Positions 61,801 to 64,000 of a stretch of 64,000 bases of DNA are shown here, one piece after another. Position 1 is the first letter of the stretch; every line of letters starts with the position of its first letter. The notes under the pieces were generated by a model. The model was not told the origin of the DNA, did no database searches, and worked only from the letters and a program-made list of their open reading frames with translations. The translations under genes were made by a program, and so were the position numbers. The stretch comes from Symbiodinium microadriaticum (taxonomy: Eukaryota > Sar > Dinophyceae > Suessiales > Symbiodiniaceae), in the NCBI GenBank assembly GCA_001939145.1, contig LSRX01000309.1, positions 2,109 through 66,108 of the forward strand. Reading direction: 5' to 3'.

Positions 61801-63219
61801 GCTTGGAACTGCGCGTAGACGAAGAAGCTCCTCTCTCTGTAATATGTGTTGTGATATAGACATATATATATATATGTACATGTAAATGTATGTATATATA
61901 TATATATGTATATATATATTTATTTAGAGAATAGACATATACATACATACATACATACATACATACATACATACATACATACATACATACATCCATCCAT
62001 CCATCCATCCATCCATCCATCCATCCATGCATGCATGCATGCATGCATGCATGCATCCATGCATCCATGCATCCATGCATCCATGCATCCATGCATCCAT
62101 GCATGCATACATACATACATACATACATACATACCTACATACATATACGCACACACATATACACTGCACACGTACATCCACAGCTACCATGTGTATGTCC
62201 GGCAACCCAAGGTGAAGTACCGTGCACCTCAGCAGGCGCAGAGTGGAAAGTTGCTTGGGAGAGTAGGTCTTCCTATGCGACCAGGTCTTTGGGCGTGTTT
62301 GTCTCTTCCGGCTTAGGTTCCCTGAGCTTACACGTACATACCAGGTTGGTTGGGTTTAGCTTTGCAGGCTTAGGATCTGGAGGGTTTTGTAGAGTTGTAG
62401 GTGTTGTGGTTTGAACGAAAGGCATGACACCCTCAACCTTCAGCATATACATCGAGTCCTAAACACCCAAAGCCCTGCATAAACCCAAAACCCAACACCC
62501 CCAACTGGCGCGAAACCTTACACCCTAAACCCGAAACAGAATGCCCCTGGCACATCTCGGCTTGCAGTAGTCTCACCTCACGGCCCCAAAAGGCTGGAGA
62601 GGGGACCGTAGGTTCAATTCGTTCTAGTATGTAGGATATAGTCTGTGATATATAGTACACTATCTGTAAGGTATGACATATGGTATATGATACATAATCT
62701 ACAAAACAACATTATGACATAGAATATATGGCCCTGGACCCTAAACCCCTACATAAAAATCTCTGGCCCTATCCTCCGACACCCTGCAGGTAGAGGCCAT
62801 GCACCGAATCGACGCAAAGTTGAAAGACTTGGATGGCAAGTTGGCCGGCAAGGAGGCCTCCAGCTCTTACGAAGTTGAACGTGACTGCTGCAACCGGGTG
62901 GTGTTCAAGAACTTGTTTCATACTTCTTCGAACAAAAAACCGGAAAAAAAGGCGATGACAAATAGTGATAGCGGCTCCAGGCTTTGGCTACTTGGTGTTG
63001 AGGGATTCAGTCATACAGAACCCCCAGATAGCAACAAGAAGGAACCTGCGAGAAGCTGGGCCTTCGGAAGGGTTTAGGGTTCAGGGTTTAGGGGTTTAGG
63101 GTTTTGGTGTTTAGGCTTTAGGGTTTAGGGGTAGGGTTTAGGGTGGTCAGGCAAAGCCCCCAAGCTGAGTCTCTAGCTGCCAGGGCGCCGCGAAGACCGA
63201 CATCGAAAAGGAGATCAAG
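24052..63219 (+). CDS. Acetyl-CoA carboxylase, carboxyltransferase domain (at least 27 micro-exons, partial)
   Basis: Single-chain eukaryotic ACC makes malonyl-CoA for fatty-acid synthesis; its C-terminal carboxyltransferase domain moves the carboxyl group from biotin to acetyl-CoA. Ordered exons along the plus strand match this domain from the (S)GAR-xGL motif to the segment after RGxxLEPxGxVEVK. Unmistakable blocks are GIGVENLQGSGLIAGE, TGRSVGIGAYL, LTGYAALNKLLGK, RTVIVGRARLGG, VWFPDSAFKTAQAL, IIFANWRGFSGG, GELRGGAWV and ARGGILEPPGIVE. The biotin carboxylase and carrier domains should lie 5' but are absent from the window; the 3' end probably lies beyond it. Three short pieces of the domain were not located: between 32012 and 36817, 49609 and 53335, and 54393 and 57833. 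About 1.3 kb of coding sequence spans 39 kb; exons average 49 nt. Plastid or cytosolic isoform cannot be told. Confidence 0.92.
24518..24617. mobile_element. Hairpin family B, copy 2 (diverged)
   Basis: Arms GGGTACCCAAATAGTA and CTATTTGGGTACTTGG. Confidence 0.65.
25291..25384. mobile_element. Hairpin family A, copy 1 (diverged)
   Basis: Partial left arm (GATATAAGTCCTGCATAA) and right arm (TAATGCAGGATATCATCAAC) around a TTAAGGACCCTAAAC core. Confidence 0.6.
25866..25998. repeat. Dispersed 133-bp repeat H, copy 1
   Basis: CATATCTAGGACATTTTCAG to CACCTGTAGTTTCCTTTAAC; GTGGGTAGTT and the CACCTGTAGTTTCC end can pair. Confidence 0.8.
27405..27630 (+). repeat. CCCTAAA array just before an ACC exon
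   Basis: Dense degenerate CCCTAAA/CCCCTAAA units ending 7 nt before the exon 27637. Confidence 0.95.
27919..28022. mobile_element. Hairpin family A, copy 2
   Basis: About 104 bp with arms TGATGATATAAATCCTGCAT and its complement; lies in the ACC intron 27702-28214. Confidence 0.85.
29402..29494. mobile_element. Hairpin family B, copy 3
   Basis: Arms AAAGGGTCCATGTACTCAA and TTTGGGTACACGGACCTTT. Confidence 0.7.
30300..30472 (+). repeat. CCCTAAA array abutting an ACC exon
   Basis: Array reads into the acceptor itself (CTAAACCCAG) of exon 30474. Confidence 0.95.
30584..30852 (+). repeat. TTTAGGG array after an ACC exon
   Basis: Begins 74 nt after exon 30474-30510; units vary as GGGTTTAGG, GGGTTCAGG and GGGTTTGGG. 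Confidence 0.95.
31599..31702. mobile_element. Hairpin family A, copy 3
   Basis: Same arms and core as copy 2, in the ACC intron 31337-31961; ends in ATCATCAACCGAG. Confidence 0.85.
32351..33362 (+). CDS. Three-exon gene inside an ACC intron, 218-aa protein with signal peptide
   Basis: Exons 32351-32635, 32750-33014 and 33256-33362 join in frame (657 nt) from ATG to TAA. The N-terminus MVSVLATALSLAGWVSHVAA followed by HAEF looks like a cleavable signal peptide. Other recognisable stretches are FWHHNPERVDVVLKALAQL and NKLDLYRPEDLAKALYNWH; the C-terminus is Ala-rich and ends ARQIT. Intron 1 (GA donor) consists almost entirely of a terminal-inverted-repeat element; intron 2 (GC donor) carries a family B hairpin. 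An AG at 32262-32263 after a CCCTAAA patch could be the spliced-leader acceptor. It lies on the ACC coding strand between the exon ending 32012 and the one at 36817. I do not recognise the family. It could also be an exon set of a separate gene bridged by misassembly. Confidence 0.6.
32653..32745. mobile_element. TIR element filling intron 1 of the nested gene
   Basis: GGGGCTGAGC at 32653-32662 pairs with GCTCAGCCCC at 32736-32745, and ACCTTTGACCTTTT pairs imperfectly with AAAAGGTTAACCTTT inside. The intron (32636-32749) has only 17 nt outside it on the 5' side and 4 nt on the 3' side. Confidence 0.75.
33101..33214. mobile_element. Hairpin family B, copy 4 (nested gene intron 2)
   Basis: Arms CCCTAAGGGTCCATGTACCC and GGGCACATGGACCCTTAGGG with internal pairing of TAGATACTTTGGCC and GGCCAAAGTATCTA. 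Confidence 0.85.
34436..34528 (+). repeat. Three tandem copies of a 31-bp unit
   Basis: ACCCTGGTCCCTCTCTCCAA plus CACCCTCTAMA, three times. Confidence 0.95.
34910..35015. mobile_element. Hairpin family A, copy 4
   Basis: Same arms; core ATGAAGGACCCTAAACTATA matches copy 3. In the ACC intron before 36817. Confidence 0.85.
35243..35333. mobile_element. Family E element, copy 3
   Basis: Very close to copy 2 (AAGGACTCATATTTTAAGGC). Confidence 0.75.
35411..35492. mobile_element. Family E element, copy 4
   Basis: Opposite orientation to copy 3, 78 bp downstream; the pair can fold back on itself. Confidence 0.65.
35676..35945 (+). repeat. TTTAGGG array
   Basis: About 270 bp of GGGTTTAG and GGGTTTTAG units, the reverse orientation of 35100-35580. 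Confidence 0.95.
36817..45912 (+). CDS. ACC carboxyltransferase exons, segment 2
   Basis: Exons: 36817-36858 (GMGAILDWLSYVPK, GT donor), 37389-37429 (DVSCLPPVCQPLKG, GT), 39245-39295 (DPWDRDVEFEPTPPMPR, GC), 40016-40046 (LPYDPRDFLR, GT), 42298-42369 (contains RKRGFFDAGSWIEYLE, GT), 43128-43170 (GWGRTVIVGRARLGG, GA), 44889-44911 (MPMGVIA, a 23-nt exon, GC), 45850-45912 (VETRSVDRLVPADPSNSE, GT). Each join preserves phase. The order follows human and yeast ACC: WLSYMPK, DPIDR, PYDPR, GFFD, VVVGRARLGG, IPVGVVAVETR. The assembly gap at 41202-41870 lies in the intron between 40046 and 42298. Confidence 0.88.
37846..37949. mobile_element. Hairpin family A, copy 5 (opposite orientation)
   Basis: Core reads TTAGGGTCCTTAAGG, the reverse complement of copies 2-4. 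In the intron 37430-39244. Confidence 0.85.
38556..38656. mobile_element. Hairpin family A, copy 6 (opposite orientation)
   Basis: Second family A copy in the intron 37430-39244, about 0.7 kb after copy 5 and in the same orientation. Confidence 0.85.
39787..39887. mobile_element. Hairpin family D, copy 2 (diverged)
   Basis: Left part GGAACCCGGATTCGGAACCGGTAGTGCTGG resembles copy 3 in short blocks; right arm is TTCTAACTTTTTTGG. Confidence 0.5.
40941..41053. mobile_element. Hairpin family B, copy 5 (diverged)
   Basis: Arms CCCAAAGGGTCC and GGACCCTTTGGG retained; inner sequence diverged. Confidence 0.6.
41202..41870. other. Assembly gap (669 N)
   Basis: Run of N within an ACC intron; TTTAGGG repeats lead into it on the left. 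Frames crossing it are meaningless. Confidence 1.
42570..42672. repeat. Hairpin element near ACC exon 42298-42369
   Basis: CTACCTTAAGCTACC...CTACTTTTTTGTAGG pairs with CCTACAAAAAACCAGG...GGTAGGTTAAGGTAG. Confidence 0.7.
43200..43336 (+). repeat. TTTAGGG array after ACC exon 43128-43170
   Basis: Starts 29 nt after the exon; near-regular GGGTTTA units, ends in family A copy 7. Confidence 0.95.
43337..43435. mobile_element. Hairpin family A, copy 7
   Basis: Begins directly at the end of a TTTAGGG array; opposite orientation to copies 2-4. Confidence 0.85.
43495..43850 (+). repeat. Higher-order TTTAGGG-derived repeat
   Basis: About 60-bp blocks (GGGTTTGGGGTTTAGGGTTT, GGGGTCTAGGGTCTAGGG, TTTATGTAGGATTTA) recur four to five times. 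Confidence 0.9.
44961..45071. mobile_element. Hairpin family B, copy 6
   Basis: Arms CCCAAAGGCTCCATGTACCC and its complement-like CATGGAGCCTTTGGG; lies just 3' of the 23-nt ACC exon. Confidence 0.75.
45073..45210. repeat. Dispersed repeat H, copy 2
   Basis: Direct copy of 25866-25998 with few differences, directly after family B copy 6. Confidence 0.8.
45660..45830 (+). repeat. CCCTAAA array before ACC exon 45850
   Basis: Mixture of CCCTAAA and CCCCTAAA units ending about 20 nt before the exon. Confidence 0.95.
46001..46140. repeat. Repeat I, copy 1
   Basis: Begins CTTCAGAGAAGTTCTTTGGA; recurs at 46976-47105 in the same orientation and the same ACC intron. Confidence 0.85.
46555..46810 (+). 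repeat. Tandem ~37-bp TTTAGGG-derived unit
   Basis: AAGCTTTTTGGGTTTAGAGT followed by TTAGGGTTTAGGGTTG repeats about six times, with GAGGCTTTAGGG variants. Confidence 0.9.
46976..47105. repeat. Repeat I, copy 2
   Basis: Direct copy of 46001-46140, diverged in the middle. Confidence 0.85.
47369..47466. mobile_element. Hairpin family C, copy 1
   Basis: Arms TACCCATAGGCTCCATAGTA and TACTATGGAGCCTATGGGTA are a perfect match over at least 20 bp, continuing into GTTCC/GGAAC. Confidence 0.85.
47770..47955. repeat. AGAGAACCCAATACCC repeat pair with hairpin
   Basis: Two direct copies of AGAGAACCCAATACC...TTAATTAAGGAATAT; the second pairs with CTATTCCTTATTAAAGGGGT...GAATTCTCTGGG just 5' of the ACC exon at 47966. 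Confidence 0.75.
47966..63219 (+). CDS. ACC carboxyltransferase exons, segment 3
   Basis: Exons: 47966-47995 (VKETNGGKAG, GT donor), 49562-about 49609 (VWFPDSAFKTAQALKD), 53335-53377 (VIIFANWRGFSGGT, GT), 54347-54393 (DMYNEILKFGVLWLD, GT), 57833-57896 (YDQPIFIYIPKHGELRGG and AWV, GT), 58403-58440 (VIDPAINPDKME, GT), 60675-60729 (YADVDARGGILEPPGIVE, GT), 62212-62235 (VKYRAPQQ, a 24-nt exon, GC), 62790-62855 (VEAMHRIDAKLKDLDGKL, GC), 63184-63219 (GAAKTDIEKEIK, GA). Phases match wherever both sides are known. A frame open from about 63929 to the window end (REVKYPRKEVPL) is not convincingly ACC. Confidence 0.88.
48705..48835 (+). other. T-rich stretch with iterated ACGTTT, one N at 48705
   Basis: Six or so ACGTTT motifs in 120 bp, several as CACGTTT; single ambiguous base at the start. 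No gene seen. Confidence 0.6.
49025..49215 (+). repeat. CCCTAAA array facing a TTTAGGG array
   Basis: Five exact CCCTAAA units at 49029-49067 and TTTAGGG units at 49131-49215, separated by about 60 bp of unique GC-rich DNA. Confidence 0.95.
49301..49379. mobile_element. Family E element, copy 5
   Basis: ATCAAATTAGCCCCAGAGCC to TATGAGCCCTTTGAGGG. Confidence 0.6.
49648..49740. mobile_element. Family E element, copy 6 (diverged)
   Basis: CCCTAAGGCTCTAAGGATGT to GGCTTTTGGGCTATTTTG, just 3' of the ACC exon 49562-49609. Confidence 0.55.
50228..50341. mobile_element. Hairpin family C, copy 2
   Basis: Arms AGTCTCCGTCGTAGTTCC and GGAACTACAATGGAGACT. Confidence 0.75.
50978..51066. mobile_element. 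Family E element, copy 7
   Basis: CTTAGCATCAACATAGCCCC to ATATGAGTCCTTGGAGGG. Confidence 0.7.
54032..54140. mobile_element. Hairpin family B, copy 7
   Basis: Nearly identical to copy 4 in both arms; ACC intron 53378-54346. Confidence 0.85.
54424..54545. repeat. ATT-rich microsatellite
   Basis: Imperfect ATT/TATTA units in the intron after ACC exon 54347-54393; a similar one is at 56215-56400. Confidence 0.85.
54827..54983. mobile_element. Hairpin family A, copy 8, interrupted by CCCTAAA repeats
   Basis: Left arm and core to CCTTAAG (54905) match other copies; then about 47 nt of CCCTAAA-type repeats (54906-54952), then the right arm TAATGCAGCATTAC...ATCATC-like end. Confidence 0.8.
55247..55351 (+). 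repeat. Three tandem copies of a 35-bp unit
   Basis: TATAGTACTTAGTAGCCTTC followed by TTAAGGAACCCTAGG, three times with small changes. Confidence 0.9.
56215..56400. repeat. ATT-rich microsatellite
   Basis: Long imperfect TTATTA run; the open frame across it (Tyr/Ile-rich) is not a gene. Confidence 0.85.
56936..57030 (+). repeat. TTTAGGG array
   Basis: GGGGTTTA units, mostly regular, inside the ACC intron before 57833. Confidence 0.95.
58303..58381. repeat. Perfect 31-bp-arm hairpin next to an ACC acceptor
   Basis: 58303-58333 is the exact reverse complement of 58351-58381, with a 17-nt loop; it ends 21 bp before the exon starting 58403. Confidence 0.95.
58765..58876. mobile_element. Hairpin family D, copy 3
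   Basis: Arms CCAAAAAGTTGGAAACC and GGTTTCCAACTTTTGGG; reverse complement of copy 1 at 8898-9010. Confidence 0.8.
60507..60613. mobile_element. Hairpin family B, copy 8 (diverged)
   Basis: Arms CTCCATGTACTCAAATA and GGGCACATGGACC. Confidence 0.6.
61590..61692. mobile_element. Hairpin family C, copy 3
   Basis: Arms CAGTCTCCATGGAAGTTCC and GGAACTGCAATGGAGACTA. Confidence 0.8.
61858..62150. repeat. Ordered tetranucleotide array
   Basis: TA microsatellites lead into (CATA)n, (CATC)n, (CATG)n, alternating CATC/CATG, then (CATG) and (CATA)n. Five overlapping open frames here are Tyr/Met/Cys/Ile/His artefacts. Confidence 0.95.
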
Positions 63220-63325
63220 GATGGGCTTAGGGTTTAGGCCTTAGGGTTTAGGGGTTTAGGGTTTTGGGGTTTAGGGTTTAGGGTTTTGGGGTTTAGGGTT
63301 TAGGGTGTTGGGGTTTAGGGTTTAG
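63068..63325 (+). repeat. TTTAGGG arrays on both sides of ACC exon 63184
   Basis: 63068-63145 and 63226-63325 are both in G-rich orientation, one of the exceptions to the exon-bracketing rule on the 5' side. Confidence 0.95.
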
Positions 63326-63366
63326 GATGGGCTCCCACTTCAATTTTCGGCTAAGCACTATTATGT

Positions 63367-63466
63367 CTACCCATGGGCTCCATAGTAGTTCCTTTTAAAA
63401 TTTTAATCCCTTATAGGATCCTTTATATGAGCCGCAAAAAGGAACTACTTTGGAGCCTATGGGTAG
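63367..63466. mobile_element. Hairpin family C, copy 4
   Basis: Arms CTACCCATGGGCTCCATAG and CTTTGGAGCCTATGGGTAG; shares its outer arm with copy 1. Confidence 0.85.
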
Positions 63467-64000
63467 TTTTTGCTGGTTCAAACCCGAAGGCAAAGGATAG
63501 AAAGGGAAGCAAAGAGGTAGCTAGCAGCTAGCCCCAAAGCCCCGAAGCCGCACTGAGGGTCTAGGCAGGTCTAGTTAAGGAAAAGGCCTAGCGCTTACGG
63601 CCCGAAACCCTAAACCCTAAACTCGAAGCCCTAAACCCGCAACCTTCAGGATTTGGGTTTCAGGATGTCCCCCTTGAGGCCCATACCCCATGAACCCTTC
63701 GTTAAACCAGATCCTTCTTTGACTGTACATTCGCCTGCAATCATGGACGACGACGTTCCGTACAAAAGGCGAGGCAAGTATCATCTTCCTCATCTGAGAC
63801 AGTAGAGTCTGAAGGAGGATCAGCCACAATCATGTTGGGCTGTTACAAACAAGGTTTGAAGTATGGGAAATTCACATCTCAACACTAATTCGCTAAACCC
63901 TGCATCCTTGAACCCCTCACCCTGCGCAGAGAAGTGAAGTACCCGAGAAAAGAGGTTCCCCTTTCTAAAAGCCCTGCAGCTTCAGGAGCTGTTGAGATTT

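Noticed and set aside
61742-62414. Several open frames rich in Cys, Met, Tyr, His
   Set aside because: They encode the tetranucleotide array only. The real coding piece here is the 24-nt ACC exon at 62212.
24052-63900. True telomere within the window
   Set aside because: Repeats are degenerate, short, in both orientations and interleaved with exons; there is no terminal uniform array.
1-64000. Dinoflagellate spliced-leader sequence, tRNA or snRNA genes
   Set aside because: Looked for the conserved leader ending TTTTGGCTCAAG and for tRNA arms by eye; nothing convincing. A covariance-model search would be needed to exclude them.

Overview
This is nuclear DNA of a dinoflagellate; I cannot name the genus. 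The evidence is internal. Exons are tiny (18-480 nt, many under 60). Acceptors are almost always AG followed by G. Donors are a mix of GT, GC and GA. Genes lie in same-strand blocks, coding density is a few percent, and degenerate TTTAGGG/CCCTAAA telomere-like DNA is spread through the introns. Ordinary open-frame calling finds almost none of these genes. The models below were built by joining exons at AG|G acceptors and checking that the reading frame stays open across the joins.

Layout. Positions 1-4216 are a perfect zero-spacer inverted repeat centred in a TATACA microsatellite; its arms carry the last two exons of the first gene. From about 3.2 to 23.2 kb every supported gene is on the minus strand: G1 (3202-6721, a dinoflagellate multi-copy family that may be transposon-derived), G2 (8092-12097, 13 exons, 716 aa, Gly/Lys/Pro repeats plus charged C-terminus), G3 fragments (12426-15751), a G4 terminal exon (16380-16470), G5 (17956-19035, Ala/Lys/Pro-rich tail), G6 (19560-21995, 7 exons, 534 aa, acidic Trp repeats) and a weak exon cluster (22814-23215). 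Between 23.2 and 24.0 kb the coding strand switches. From 24.05 to 63.22 kb the plus strand carries at least 27 micro-exons of the carboxyltransferase domain of a eukaryotic multidomain acetyl-CoA carboxylase: about 1.3 kb of coding sequence in 39 kb. A separate three-exon gene (32351-33362, 218 aa, signal peptide) sits on the same strand inside one of its introns.

The introns hold the interesting structure. In both strand blocks the 5' part of an intron tends to carry TTTAGGG repeats and the 3' end CCCTAAA repeats, read in the sense of the gene, so the two intron ends are complementary. Most introns also contain hairpin-forming elements of about 90-110 bp in at least five families. At many introns the first bases of the intron repeat the first bases of the next exon. 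Together these features resemble introner-type intron gain, with a telomere-like component I do not know to be described. There is one assembly gap (41202-41870) and a single N at 48705. I saw no rRNA, tRNA, CRISPR array or bacterial-type operon.
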